Below, piece by piece: positions 1 through 11,960 of a stretch of 64,000 nt of DNA. Location: assembly GCA_963921935.1 (NCBI GenBank), contig OY998185.1, positions 54,699,717 through 54,763,716 on the forward strand. Reading direction: 5' to 3'. A program made the translations under genes and the position numbers. The first letter of the stretch is position 1. Every line of letters starts with the position of its first letter. Under the pieces are notes generated by a model. It was given only the letters and a program-made list of their open reading frames with translations. It did not search any database and was not told the DNA's origin. This DNA comes from Galeruca laticollis. Its lineage: Eukaryota; Arthropoda; Insecta; Coleoptera; Chrysomelidae.

Positions 1-250
1 ATAAAGTGTGTCAAAAAAATATAAATAACATTATTATGAAAAATGATTACAAGTTATTTAGAAATAAGCTGAATACACTAATTGTTAAAGCAAAATCAAA
101 ATATTATCAACAACTAATTAATAAAAATTCGAGCACCACAAAAAACTTATGGAACGTGGTGCAACAATTAACAAATTTGAAAAAGAATAAAAAGCCCATC
201 AACAGCATTTCTGGCGTAGATTCTGACGAGTTGCTTGTGAATGACATACT
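1..250 (+). pseudogene. LINE fragment, endonuclease-RT linker (Jockey/CR1 type)
   Basis: A short open stretch (Met at 6) encodes a basic helical segment with the pattern RNKLNTLIVKAKSKYYQQLI followed by KNLWNVVQQL. The same pattern (RNKLISL...KYYEEQI...HLWNIVQ) occurs at 52690-52810 inside the longer LINE of this window, where it lies between the endonuclease and reverse transcriptase domains. In Jockey/CR1-type retrotransposons this linker precedes the RT fingers. Similarity stops near 250, so the piece is cut off on both sides (the left by the window edge). No catalytic residue is present. Family placement is inferred from the internal match only. Confidence 0.6.
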
Positions 251-477
251 TACAGTTATACTGTTGCTCTGTGTAGCAGAAGAGTCCAATTTCGGCTTTT
301 TTATTACAAATTTGTCCATCATCCAGTGTATCTATAATTTTCGTTATGACTGAACTATGTGTATGTGACCACCATATTGACAATTTATTCATTATAATGG
401 ATGACTGAGCGCCTGTGGGCGTGGCGCAGTGTTGCCAAGAATATTTTTTTTACCAAGATTAACATTTTTCATTTGTG

Positions 478-537
478 TTAGACATCCATCTCGGGGGAGG
501 GTTTAACCCGTAAAACCCCCCCTCGCTGCGCCACTGA
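478..537. mobile_element. Possible hAT-type element terminus
   Basis: Read on the minus strand from 537, the sequence starts CAGTGGCGCAGCGAGG and goes on into a run of G and C, which is how many insect hAT elements begin; the proven hAT at 48024-51579 starts CAGTGGCGTAGC. No partner end or 8-bp duplication was found, so this may be an orphan end or chance. The surrounding 251-655 has a GC-rich patch (540-625) and no gene I can support. Confidence 0.35.
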
Positions 538-659
538 CTAAAAGGAAGGGGCACCGCCCGATAGACCGGAATTATGGGTAGTCCGGCTCCGAGCCGGTCC
601 CGAACGTGCCGGATCATCGGACTTTTACTTCACCATATCAAAATATGATATATTCTTTA

Positions 660-1020
660 ATGTATATGGCCGTAGCAACACGTCCTGATATATCTTACGC
701 AGTTAGCCATTTAAGCCAATTTAATACTTGCCATGGTAAAATACATTACTGAGGAGCACTATTAAGCTAGAAATCAAGAAAACAAAGGACTGTTGTCTTA
801 TCTACTGCACAAGCGACATTCACGTCAATAACCTAAGCTTTTAAAGAAGCCGTTCACCTAAAACTTTTAATAAATGAAACAGGAATTGAGCAAGAGCAGA
901 TACCGATTTGAAATGATAACCAAGCAGCACAGAAACTTATTACGAATCCAATTATTAGTTCAAAATCGAAACACATTGAAATAAATGAAACTTTTATAAG
1001 ATATTCCATTGATAAAAAAC
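660..1020 (+). pseudogene. Copia-type reverse transcriptase end and RNase H, decayed
   Basis: From the ATG at 660 one frame gives MAVATRPDISYAVSHLSQF, the conserved end of the Copia (Ty1) reverse transcriptase region. After a small break near 750, another frame gives KSRKQRTVVLSTAQATF, then AFKEAVHLK, and finally NDNQAAQKLI followed by SKSKHIEI. This is the expected order of Copia RNase H blocks. The position that is normally the acidic CD of CDNQ is broken by a stop codon (TGA), and there is at least one further stop and frame change, so the copy is dead. Gag, protease and integrase are not next to it. It could derive from the same family as the Copia at 13788-17639, which lacks this part. 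Confidence 0.8.
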
Positions 1021-2494
1021 TGACTATGTTTTTGGATTCCTCCTATCAAAAAACCCCCTAAGCAAAATTCCATTAAAATCGGAATAAAAAATAATTTTTC
1101 GATTTTCAATTCAAAGGGAATATAAAAAAGTATGATTTATAACTCGGTTTGTATTATAGGTGGAAAATTGCTGCAATTTTTTTTATAACAGTGTGAATAT
1201 TCTTCTTTCGATTTTTACCAATTTCAGTCTTTCCATTACATAGACGTAGTTACTAAAAATTTTTTTAAGGTAATTCTTTACTAAAAATTTTAGTCCAACT
1301 GTATGAGACACCGTGTATTTTACAGTAGACGGCGTAAACCATTCATACAATCCTCGTACATCAAAGGAAGATTAAAAAAAGTGTTGATTGATATTATTCA
1401 CGATATAAAATATCAGAAACGTTAAATAAAACCATTTCTCATAAAGATTATGTTAATTTGCTTCTTGATATTTAAAACCATCTTTACTTTCTTATTATTT
1501 AATATGGTAGCTGAGTTTTTTACGTATCCGAATTTTCTTACCGAGCGTCATAGACGAATTCCGTATTTGAATTCTACTTTTCACATCGATTACGCTTTGC
1601 TCAGTTGGTTTTCCGATCGCCCATTCGAATAATTCTTTTGAAAGCATCTCTTCGGTATCTTGTCACACAACTATGCTACCTGATACGCGACCTTTATTGG
1701 TTTTACAAGTGTTGCTGGATATTTTTGATCAAAAATATGTTCAATTGTCAAAATCACTAGTGATTATTGTATTTTAAACGTCCAATTCGATGCCATTCAA
1801 ATATTTTAATACAAATATATCTATGACGTTGGTAATAATACTGTCAATTAATTAAAATGTCCCTAATTAAGCTAATAATCCGTGAACTCATATTATAGTC
1901 TATTTCTTAATGTCTGACAGCACAGTAGCCTCATTAAATATTCAAATAAAAAATTATCTCCTACAGAGTGATCCTAAGAATTTTACAAGTAAATACTAAA
2001 ATTCTAATGCAAAACAAGTAGGTGTCTGTATTGGTTATCTGTACATCCCTGTTTCAACTCAAAACACAATATGGTAATAGACTGAACAATGCCAGCAAAA
2101 GGATAAACAGTGCGGCAGTGGCGGAGATTACGATATTAGTTCATTTTGCTTATTTAATTAGATTCGGTCAACATTACAGTTGAAATAAAATTCATTTGTT
2201 TAGGCCTATTAACAAGTTACATTTTTATTGAATTAAATTAATTAAATAAAATATAGTTCAATTCTCATAATTCAAATTTATTGACAATGAATTAATGTAT
2301 ATTAAGTAAAGTAAACATACCATTTATAGGAAATATAAAATTCAATCTTTAGTATCATCCTCTTCGCTGGCCATACAAGAATCATCCGAAGACTCGTCGA
2401 GAGAGATCACTATCGGTTCTATAGTTTGTTCTATCAGGTTATCTAAAACCCACATTTTCTCTTTCTCTTTAATTACATGATTCACAGCATCTCT
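1021..2494. other. AT-rich stretch without a supported gene
   Basis: Mostly AT-rich. A 60-codon open stretch at 1450-1632 has no recognisable motif. CAGTGGCGGAG at 2116 resembles a hAT end but has no partner. 2340-2490 probably belongs to the downstream end of the transposon that follows. Confidence 0.4.
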
Positions 2495-3640
2495 CTAGTT
2501 CTCTTCAGTTATTGTTGTCAATGAGTACTTCATGAGTTCAGGAACATCTTTCATTTTAAATGTTTTATTATGTCTAGCTACATAACCTTTCATTTGGGCC
2601 CATATTAACTCTATCGCATTTAATTCACAATGGTATGGCGGCAAACGAAGCACTGTTATCCCACGATTCTTGGCTATTTCATCAATCACAAACTTTTTAA
2701 ATTGTAGCTTGTGATCTGAAGCAACCTTTAAAAGTTCTTTTTTCAACATATCATCTTCAAATGGTATATCTTTTACGATTAACCAGTTTATAATATCAGC
2801 TTTTCTCCAAGAGGTAGATGGAAAATTTTCTGTTAAACGCGAATAATAACTGGCATTGTCCATAACGATTACAGCATTATTTGGAATTAATTCGACCATT
2901 TGTGTAAAATACATCTGCAGTCATTTCTTCATGGTTGATGTTGACTGAAACTACAATAAACCACCTTCAACGAACCCTTGATTGCATCCAATATGCGTTA
3001 TTATTAGTCGGCGACCTTTACCGATTGGAGTTTTCAGTCTAGTAGATAAACCTTCTATGAAAACTTGACGACTGGTTTGAATACTTATGTCCTGCCATAT
3101 TTTTTCACTTAATGTCCTTCATTAAGCCATGTCTCATCTAGATAATAGATTTGTCTTCCCTCCTGTCTGTATTTTCGGATATCTCGTAAATACTGGCGTC
3201 ACCAACATATTATTTCTTCGTTGTCGATTAGCACTGATTTGCGACTCCCAAGTAAAATTTAATTTGTATAATATTTTCCACAAAGTTTTTCGCCCTATGT
3301 CAGGCAAATTCTCGTCCTCCATTCTTAGAATTCTGTCAAAGGTTAGGATCTCTTTTTTAAAATATAATTCATGTAGTTTTCGTCTTATTGTATTTTGCAT
3401 ATGTTCATCAAGGTCAAATGGTTTTCTTCCAGTTGACTTTTTAGGTGGAGATATATTTCCATTTTTCCTCTCTCTTAGAAGCCTGTAAATAGTAGATTCA
3501 CTAACTCCTGTCATATCGGAACATGTCTAAGCTATATTTCTAATAGTAGCAGCCGGCATTTGATGTACAATAGCATCATGCACATTTAACACTACAGTCT
3601 TCGTTTGTAAGCTAATCACGCTCTTACACTTTACTGGAGT
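2495..3640 (-). pseudogene. Tc1/mariner-IS630 superfamily transposase, DD82E spacing, copy 1
   Basis: DDE transposase of a cut-and-paste DNA transposon. Reading leftward from about 3640: an N-terminal helix-turn-helix segment (VSESTIYRLLRE near 3500), a linker, then the catalytic block DETWLNEGH (3117-3150) carrying the first Asp, the block VIVMDNASYYSR (2835-2880) with the second Asp, and LPPYHCELNAIELIWAQMKG (about 2590-2650) with the catalytic Glu. I count 82 residues between the second Asp and the Glu, far more than the 34-41 of ordinary Tc1/mariner and equal to the DD82E spacing reported for one recently separated branch. The frame breaks near 3520 (stop) and between 2915 and 3130, so the gene is inactive. 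A sister copy lies at 41516-42492. Element ends were not found. Confidence 0.82.
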
Positions 3641-3659
3641 AAAACTTGAAGACTAAGCA

Positions 3660-4760
3660 AAACAAATTATACAAATTTGGGTGAGACCAAGTTTCGCCGT
3701 ATATACCTGCAACATTTCTAAGTAGTCATTGGGACAATCCCTAGTAGAACCCTATTGTAATGTTTCTTGGAAATGTTATTATCAACATTTCGAAAATCAG
3801 AAAGTAATTATCTGGAGAATGAATTGATAAATGGTTTGTTAATATATCTCCCATGAATTGACCTGCTCCAAATTCTCAAGATAATTAATGAAATATTCAG
3901 TCAGAATAGTTGCGTTACAAGATTATTTCAAAAATAATTTATTGTTTTTACAGTATGTACTCTACAAATGTATGAAGGTCATTTAGTTGTTTCAACTAAC
4001 CGAATTTACATTTATACTACCTTTATATATCAGATCGGGTATAAAATTAAATAGTAAATAAATTCCTTAGATGAACTGTGACGCTTATGCTTTACTACCT
4101 GACTAGCATCTGTGACCTTTGCGCGTGCTGTCAGTCAATAAGAAACAGACTATAATAAACCATTAATAAAAATATAATACGTCCCTTTCATAGGTACATA
4201 TATTACATATTGTACACACGGCTTAACCACACGTATTTTTTAGACGACGCTATCTGAAAGTTGCTCGTTCTGTATTCATTTACATACCGAAAGTTGCGTT
4301 TTTAGTGTTCCATGTAGTGAAAGTGACAGTTCCGTACTGCAAAACACTTTCGGGACGCTCTGGAGTAGACAACTTTAACTTCCTTAAATGTGACTCTAGT
4401 CACTTCAATGTTGACAGTTGACATCTAGTAGATATATACATATTCCATTTGCATCCAATCCAATAAATATTAATAATTGTCCTGGAGGCACAATCAACAT
4501 TACTTTTTGCAAATAATTAATATTGACATTGCAAATATCATTAAGTACAATATATTGTTCAATAAATTAAATGTTTATAATTCTCTATTATTTATTTTCT
4601 ACCCTCAGTGTAACTGAAAAAGTTTTGGATCTTATGAGTCGTATAAAAAATGTTGTGTACGCCGCGGCTGAAATACTACTTTGTTGGAATCGTCTGTTGC
4701 TCGCCTCTCTTCGCTCGTCTCACAATTGTCAGACTCGTCCAAAAAAGTAGCACTTTCAGT
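3660..4760. other. No supported gene
   Basis: AT-rich sequence with no open frame of note and no similarity I recognise. A 62-codon open stretch on the minus strand (4632-4820) shows no motif and overlaps the start of the repeat that follows. Confidence 0.4.
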
Positions 4761-4764
4761 CCTT

Positions 4765-6225
4765 AGCATACAAATGTACTTCAAATTGACACTTAATGTC
4801 AAATAATTTCCGGCTAGCAAAATAATTTTTTTTTATTATATCGAATGATGAATTTATTTACTTTTGAATTATTTTTACTCTTATCTCAGGTGGGTTCAAT
4901 TCGTTATCAAATAATTTTTTTTCAAATTTTAAAGTATTTTCCAAATTAAATATTAATTGTTAATTTTTTTCTATATTATTTACCCAATAATATCATGTGA
5001 CTTTTTATTCAAGATTATATAGGTTATTTAATAGTTTCTGACATTTAATATAATTCTGATGCGAAGATGTTATGCACCGGGTTATTTTTGCCGACCAGAG
5101 GAGAGGTCGAGTGATCAGTGTTTAATTGCGGGTTGTCTTACACACACATATTTTGAAAGGAACATTTTAACTAACGAAATCATATATTAACATTAAATAA
5201 TTACGCAGGAATAAAGAATAATATGAAGTAACAAAATGACAAACTTTTTATATCTATGTCAAAAATGACAATCTCTGCTGCTGTTCTATTTCTGCTGTCG
5301 CAGACCTCGTCGACCAATCGTTACAATTCAATGAATAGTCTGTCATCATAATCAACCAAATGTCACTGACAAAAAATAAAATTTTTATTGAGTTTAATAA
5401 ATGTAATTTCTATAAACGTTTCCAAATATTATAAACAACTTCCAGTGTAAGTTAAAATTCGTTTTTCTACAGTTATCAAATCATAAAATCAAATCTTAGG
5501 TTTCCTTTTCTTTATATAACAAATAACAAAATTTTGTCTACCCAAATACAAATTAAAATTGAATAAATTACAAACTAGAATATCTAATATCTCTTTACGA
5601 AAGTTTATGAATTTTTCTAAATGTTCAAAAAATTTTGAATTGTCACTTGAATCGGCAAATGTTAAATACCCGATCATAGTCCTAAAATGTTTTAATACAT
5701 TCTTCGAATTGTTTAATTGTACAATACGTATTCAGTTTTTAATTTGAATTCAAATTTATATTTTTAAAATTTAGATGCATCCATCTTAATTTTGTTAAAG
5801 GCCTGATGTTTTCGATGAAATAATGCATTAATTAATTATCAATAAATTGAAACGGACTCACCAGTACTCTGGACAGGAACAGCGTACTATTCTAAATACA
5901 ATTTAGAATTCTGGAACTTTCATTTTTTTCGAAATATGATCAAATCTTCCAAAACACACACGCACAGAATTTAAAATGGGTATCGAATGAAGCTTTATAC
6001 TATTGATTACACTATTTTTACAAATATTTGTAAAAATCTCGAATATGATGTTATCTGTAAGGGATCTCAAATTCAACAGAACTACTTTTTCCCAATCAAC
6101 AAATTTGTTTTCTGTTTTTAGTTTTAAATATTTTTTTATAATATGACAAGACTTATCTAATATTTAATATGTTCTATGTAAATGTCATATAAAATTAAAT
6201 AATGAAATATTTGACATATACAGGG
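4765..6225. repeat. Unclassified interspersed repeat, copy A
   Basis: Non-coding AT-rich sequence that aligns in the same orientation, with many indels, to 32170-33440. Shared anchors in the same order: a TTGACA...AATTGTCAAAT-like start (4785), GATGAATTTAT (4849), TATCTCAGG (4884), TTCCAAATTAAAT (4940), CAACCAAATGTCACTGA (5353), TAGATGCATC (5774), AGGCCTGAT (5800), a GGACTCACC block (5855) and an ATGTCAT block near 6185. Copy A carries about 280 bp (5060-5340) that copy B lacks. No coding capacity or long terminal repeats were seen; it may be a non-autonomous element. Confidence 0.65.
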
Positions 6226-6403
6226 TCATTCAACCATTTTGATCTCGTATACACTACTGGGTACTCCAAACGTATTGCATATAAATAAATAAATAAACGA
6301 ATTTTGTTTTTAAATTTTAAATAAAGTAACTGTATTAATATATTATACTTAAGTTGAAGTAAAAACATGTTTTTATAGGAAATATATTCTTTATTTCTTC
6401 CAG

Positions 6404-6493
6404 TGCGTTGATGGTTATCCCTACGTGGACCGATGTCCTTCGGGATTGTATTGCGATGACGTGCACAAGCTGGATGCGGACCTTTTGCTTCAA
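6404..6493 (+). CDS. Internal exon of a peritrophin-like (chitin-binding) protein gene
   Basis: A 90-bp, 30-codon open segment is framed by a good acceptor (pyrimidine tract then CAG at 6401-6403) and a consensus donor (CAA|GTAAGT at 6491-6499). It encodes CVDGYPYVDRCPSGLYCDDV and then HKLDADLLLQ. The spacing C...DRCPSGLY.DDV is that of the type-2 chitin-binding (peritrophin-A, CBM14) domain, extracellular six-cysteine modules of peritrophic membrane and cuticle proteins. The usual Phe of the GLYFDD motif is Cys here, and the next expected cysteine is absent, so this may be a variable or alternative exon, or a decaying one. Base composition is richer in G+C than the flanks. No other exon of the gene was found; the flanking repeats would then be intron. 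Confidence 0.6.
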
Positions 6494-6499
6494 GTAAGT

Positions 6500-7100
6500 A
6501 CCATGACAGTATTCAAAGTAGAATAAGCTTGTTCGTGATGTTATTTTATTATTTTTGGTATAAAGGTGCAAACATTGGGCCAAGTCTTATACATTTTTTT
6601 TTTGCCAAATGATTTTTTAAATGAGCTTAAAATTAGTTGGAAAATAGCTATGTATATACCCCCAAGAGTGAGAGGCAAAAACTTGAGAATGAGTAGGTGG
6701 TGTTAAAATAATATCACTGCTTCATATAATTTTTTTCTACATGCCTCCTTTGTTGAGTTATAGGGCTTTAAAGTTATAAATAAAAAATTTATTTTTATTC
6801 ATAACTCCAAAACTATAATTTCGAACTTGATGAAAATTTGATGGATTGTCAAGTACATTAATTCATTTATTTGTCCATATCAGTAAGTATACTAATGTTG
6901 CAGAAAGTCAGGATCGGACTTGGCTCACCGGATAAAAGGTCAGAACTTTTAAAGTGACAAGGCAACAAACTTTAAAATACTGTCAGATGATTCTCCAACT
7001 ATTTCTTTGAAAAAAAGGTACCATTTGTCCAAATCGATAATATCAGTGGTTTTCGAGAAATATGGAATTTCGTAAGACAACGCAGAGCACATTCAGATGC
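6500..7100. other. Non-coding, intron-like sequence
   Basis: AT-rich, no open frame with recognisable content, no repeat matched elsewhere in the window. It follows the donor site of the chitin-binding-like exon and ends at the TA target of the mariner element at 7103. Confidence 0.4.
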
Positions 7101-7102
7101 TA

Positions 7103-7213
7103 TTATTATTTAGGAAATGGGTTATAACCAAGTAGTCTGCCGTAAATTATTTATCATATCCATTAACCATCCTTTAAAAAATGTTATTTTATGAAGTAGG
7201 AAGCTGACAATGT
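7103..7213 (+). repeat. Left TIR of the mariner element, with internal direct repeat
   Basis: The arm contains the motif AAGTAG...CTG...TATCATAT twice (around 7130-7160 and 7195-7230), a direct repeat within an inverted repeat (IR/DR) as in Sleeping Beauty-like elements, where each copy is a transposase-binding site. Confidence 0.7.
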
Positions 7214-7974
7214 ATGTATCATATGCCTCAACCATTCTTTAAGTAATGTTCAGCAGAACTCATAATTTTCATAAAAACGTATATTAAAAGTAAGAATTAT
7301 CCAGAGTAACATAATAAAAAAATACAAACAAGAATTTTAATCTAATGTTCACCTCCTACCTCTACACATTTATTGAGCCTACGAATAATGTTTTGTTGTA
7401 CTTGAAACAACATTCCTGGATTGTTCCTTACAGCATCGCAATGGAAATGAATTCGATCCAACAATTAATTTCTTGTTTGTATGGGTGTTGCATATACCAA
7501 ACTTTTCAGGTACCAGAGGAATGATTCCTTTGCATTTAGACCCGGACTACGCAAATGGACCCCTCCTTCCAATCCATTTGGGGGGGGGGGGTATGCAACG
7601 TTTAAGTGATCACGTACCACATATTAATTCTGGTTTGTATAGGTACATCTTCCAATAGGTAATTTAAATGATTATCCAAAAAGTTTAAATACAACTGTCC
7701 ATCTAAACGACTATCAATTATATGGACCAACTAAGTGGTTTCCAATTATTCCAGCCCAAACATTTACCATAAACCTTTGTTGATACCGTGTCTGAATTAT
7801 GGCGTGTGGATTCTCATCGGCTCACAAATGTAAATTATAAGAGTTGTCAACGCCATTTCTCGTAAATTCCGCTTCATCAGTAAACAATACTGATTTAATA
7901 AAACCTCGATTATGTCTTTGTTTTTCTAAAAACCAGCGCGCATATTGAGGGCGTGCTGAATAGTCTCCTGGATC

Positions 7975-10900
7975 CAGGGCCGGATTAAAGTGCAATGCCG
8001 CTGTGGGCCCCAAATTTTTGCCGCCCCTATCCCATGTCATTGCACTACAATGTTACACTACACACATGTTATAAATAAATTAATGGTGCTAAAAAGCAGA
8101 AAAACATTGAGGGCCTTTTAGGGCCACGTAGTTTTAATATTAAACAAACAACTGTTAAGCCTTACTTACTATTTTTTGCAATTGCAACAAAAGAATTAAG
8201 CTTTACCGAAACTCGAAATTGTGTTAAAAGTATAAATGAATAGAACTAGATGGATCTTATTTTTGCAATTAATACTGGTAATAGGGCAATTTGTACAGGA
8301 AAAAAAAACAACTAAATGAAATACATCTATTAATAAACAAACGTAGATAATGATTTATAGAAACAATAATTAGGTAAGTGACCACATTATTTTTCTTTAA
8401 TTAAAAAGTTTTTTGCGAGCTTTGGCGGAAGCAAAATCAGAAACTATGTCGTTGAAATCTATAGTATTCACTAGGTGTGCTTCAATGTGTAGAATTGCTA
8501 AATGATTCAGTTTTTCATTTGACATTGTTGACCTCAGAAAACTTTTAATTCGTTTCATCACCGAAAAAGACGTTTCGGCCGAACAATTCGTCACAAACAA
8601 ACGGAGGTACATCCTAAATGCAATGTCCAAATTGGGGAAACTATTCTGCAGACTCTTTGTCCTTATTAAATTTGACATTTGTATAATAATACCATCTTTA
8701 CTGCGAATAATGTTTGTTGTATTCTTCTGTTCACATAAACACCAAAATTGGCTTCTACCACTTTTATTTTCTAAAGTAAATGAATGTAATTTTTCTTGTA
8801 TATATCGATTAAAATGCATACACTCAGAAATAAATGAGTCTTCTAAATCTTCGGGATAAGAAGTTATAAGGTTTTTCGCATACTTATCAAATTCTATTTG
8901 AGATATATTTTTTTGATAAAGGCACTCTAATATTTTAAATCTTTCAAATGTTTCCTTATATCTCTTTGTGAATTCAACGGCAATCTTATCGAGAATCGTT
9001 AAATATGTTTCTACTCGAAACTTATCCGTTCCTTGCAACAAAACTTCCCCTTCTCTAGTTTCGCCAGGCTGTAATTTTCTAAAACGTTTTCGTTTAGAGC
9101 TTGTGTCATATTCTATGTCGGATGTCAATGATATTTTGGCGGCTTCACTCTCGTAATAATCAAACATATCTCTTAATGAGGATACAAATTTAGAAAGAGA
9201 GTCATAGAGATCGATAACTTCATTTAAACAGATATCTGTAGACTGCAGTCTGATCTGCACTGCATAAAATCTTTCCATCAATGTTGCCCACATAGCTGTC
9301 AAAAACGCGGCTTCAAATCGGTCTAGATAACGAATAATACCTTCAGCCTCAGTACGAGTGACAGGTTTTTTAGAAATGTCATCAGCGATGGTGGTTAAGA
9401 CTTGATAAATATTTTTATAATTTTTCTGCAAACTACGACATGCATCAGCTCTAGCAGCCCATCTTGTTACAGAAAGACTTTTTACAACAGAATTACCTTT
9501 CGACTTTTCAAGCATGTGTAGATACAGAGAAAAAATTGTAAACTTTTTGGACGATGTCAAAAAATTTACGCGCTTCAGAACAACATTCTGCAGCATGCAC
9601 TCCAATTAAGTTGAGCGAATGTGCAGAACATGGTACGTATAATATTAAATTATTCAATTGTTTCACACGCACTTGCAACCCACTGTATGGGCAATGGGCC
9701 AGACATATTACTAGCGTTATCAAAACTCTGTCCTCTGCAGTCTTTTATATCAATATCCCAAGTCTTCAAATTCTCCATTAGAGCTTCAATTAATTGCTGG
9801 GCCTTATGTCCAACGTTGTGTTTAAAACCAAGAAAACGTTCAACCGGTTTGCCATCATTGTTGACACTCCGAATAATGAAGGATAATTGATCAACATGAG
9901 AAACGTCGGGGGACGAATCTACACTGATTGAGTAATGCTGATTTCCTTTTATTTCTGATACAATGATGTTTATCACTTTTTTCGCCATTATTTGAATAAA
10001 TTCATCACATATTGTAGACGACAAATAAGAAACATGCCCTCATCCTGGATTACCATATTCTGCAATATGGTTAGCTAAGAATGGATCGAATTCGGCAATC
10101 AATTCCAAAGACATCATAAAGTTGCCATTTGATAATGATCCAAACTTCTCTTCATTCCCTCGAAAAGGCAAACCTCGACTGGACAACTTCTTGATGACAG
10201 CAACAACTCTATGAAGAACACCTTTCCAGTATTTTGCTTGTGCTTCTAAATGTATTTTTAAAGATTTGTCGATTCCTACTGATTCTCCACGTTTCAACAT
10301 CAAAATTTCACACTGTGAATTTGTGAATTTTAATGTAGTTGAATTCTTCGCTCGGCATGTTTTCAGTCCGAAAAACCTTTAGAAAATTGATTATTTTCTT
10401 TGCTGAAGAGACAACAGGGAGCACAGTACAAATTTCCAGTTCGAGGAGAATATATCAAATATAAACGATTTCTTTTCTCTCCATTCGCCATAGTTCTTAC
10501 GAACAGGGATTTTGAAAGAAAACGTGACTTATCAGTATAAACACGTTTTGACTTACAAAAGTCCGAATCCAGATTTTCGTTTATTGGGTTTTTTAATAAC
10601 ATGTCTATAGTGAAGTCATTAATTACCCATTCAGAAGGGTCACAGCTAATCACGCAATTGGTACTGGAACTAATATCCTTGCTGGTTGAGAGGTTTCACA
10701 TTCACTATTATTGAATTCACTAAAATCACTACGGACAACATTGTCATTTACAGAACATTTATTAGAAACTTTGTTTTCATGACAAGTGGCGTTAATAATG
10801 TCATTGTCACTCTCACTTGGACCCTGATTAGAAGTAGAAGCAAAAAAACTGTCTATTTTTATAGTTTTGTTTAGCACATCACTCTGTTCCTCTACTTTTT

Positions 10901-11487
10901 TTGCCCTTAGTTTTACATATTGATGTCCACTGAGTCTTTTTCTTCCATCCATAATTGTCGACACTCGATTTTACTGAAAATTTAGACACTGTATACTCAC
11001 TCAATAGAGACGTTTAATATATTACGATAACGTTATTTCCTAAAAGAAGTATTAGAAGTACAGTCGTGCAATAACGTTACGACAAACTAAACGTACGTCT
11101 TGCTAAAACTCCTTAATAAATGCACATTCAAAACCTAGTTCAAAACTATTTGGTTTTCGTTACGTGTGTCCGTGCGAGGCAAAATGTTAATACCACAGTG
11201 CTTTCCGTTCCGGCACACTTGTGGACTTGTGCACTCGTAGGCGGTAGCATTCCTAGCGAGCATGCGTTGTATGACAGGCTTATCTGAGTTGGCGCCATCT
11301 ACGTAATTCACCAAGTTTAGATCACTTGTTGACGCGGGAAATATAAACGGTCTGACAGTAAATTCTATAAGGAAATACTTACAAAACTGTTTTTATGGTT
11401 TTTCTAATAACTTTAATTTTTTTACCGAGAAGCATTTGCCGCCCCTCAAATTTTGCCCCACGGGCCCCTTATGATGATCCAGGACTG
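7975..11487 (-). mobile_element. hAT element 1 (3513 bp), 8-bp target duplication
   Basis: Starts CAGGGCCGGATTAAAG at 7975; the opposite end read inward from 11487 starts CAGTCCTGGATCATC. Both share CAG, a GGAT core and a following GGGCCC-rich segment, as in hAT ends. The flanks are CCTGGATC at 7967-7974 and CCTGGATC at 11488-11495, a perfect 8-bp duplication, the hallmark length. The site lies inside the reading frame of the mariner transposase, which proves the order of events: mariner first, hAT second. Confidence 0.93.
8397..10964 (-). pseudogene. hAT transposase, ZMYM/DUF4371 type (element 1)
   Basis: Read leftward from the Met at 10964: a basic N-terminus; a TTF-type zinc finger region with NLYCAPCCLFSKENNQF (about 10390-10440); a DUF4371-like region (10303-10040, QAKYWKGVLHRVV, AEYGNPG); the RNase H-fold part with ISVDSSPDVSHVDQLSFIIR (9900-9950) holding the first Asp and CRGQSFDNASNMSG (about 9700-9740) with the second; and the C-terminal hAT dimerisation domain (CSAETSFSVMKRIKSFLRS near 8540-8600, ending KARKKLFN). 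At least four frame breaks (about 10650, 10340, 10030, 9630) show it is dead. The order of blocks matches element 2 at 48322-50970, which is much better preserved. Confidence 0.88.
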
Positions 11488-11960
11488 CCTGGATCCAAAC
11501 TCTGTACTTTTTGAAGAAGGTACGGACGTAAAAGATTTTCTCGAAGTATTCTATGCGTGCTGGTTTTTGAAACATTATGTTGGATCCCAAGTTTTCTAAC
11601 ACTTGATATAGGGTTGTTATCTACTTCATCCTGCTCTACAACAATAGTACGGATATTTCTTACGGGACCCATACCACCGTATAAATGTACCTAACAATAA
11701 AATGTATTACCTTTTAAAATGCAATATTTATAAAATCATACCTTTCTCTCCTAAATTTCTGTCAACACGATCAAAAGTTTTTCTGTCTGGTAAAACTTTA
11801 TTGAGAAAAATGCTCAGAATAAAGTCTCCTTGCTTCGCGATAATTTCCAAATGCCTTTCAATATATTAAATGCATATCTCCATATTCAATGAACGTATAT
11901 TTTGCCATTTCAAACAATACAGAAATAATTAAAATATTCTTATTTAACTCAGAGTATGGC

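Larger units (their letters stand above)
7342..11908 (-). pseudogene. DUF4817-type mariner transposase, interrupted
   Basis: Exon 1 (11908-11742) starts MAKYT and has the DUF4817 helix-turn-helix pattern YGDMHLIY...FGNYREARRLYSEHF...TFDRV. A short intron (11741-11691, GT-AG on the minus strand) leads to exon 2 from 11690 (TFIRWYGSR), then ISSVRKLGIQHNVSKTSTHR, the second helix-turn-helix. A hAT sits between 7975 and 11487; removing it with one 8-bp duplication restores QSLDPGDYS in frame. Downstream comes YARWFLEKQ and VLFTDEAEFTRNGV with the first catalytic Asp. Near 7480-7640 the frame is broken and the second acidic block is lost; the C-terminus KCVEVGGEH with a TAG at 7342-7344 is typical. 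Inactive. Confidence 0.85.

Noticed and set aside
540..625. GC-rich patch as a tRNA-derived SINE
   Set aside because: No A-box/B-box pair or cloverleaf could be drawn.
1450..1632. 60-codon open frame as a gene
   Set aside because: No motif, no splice or promoter context, length expected by chance in AT-rich DNA.
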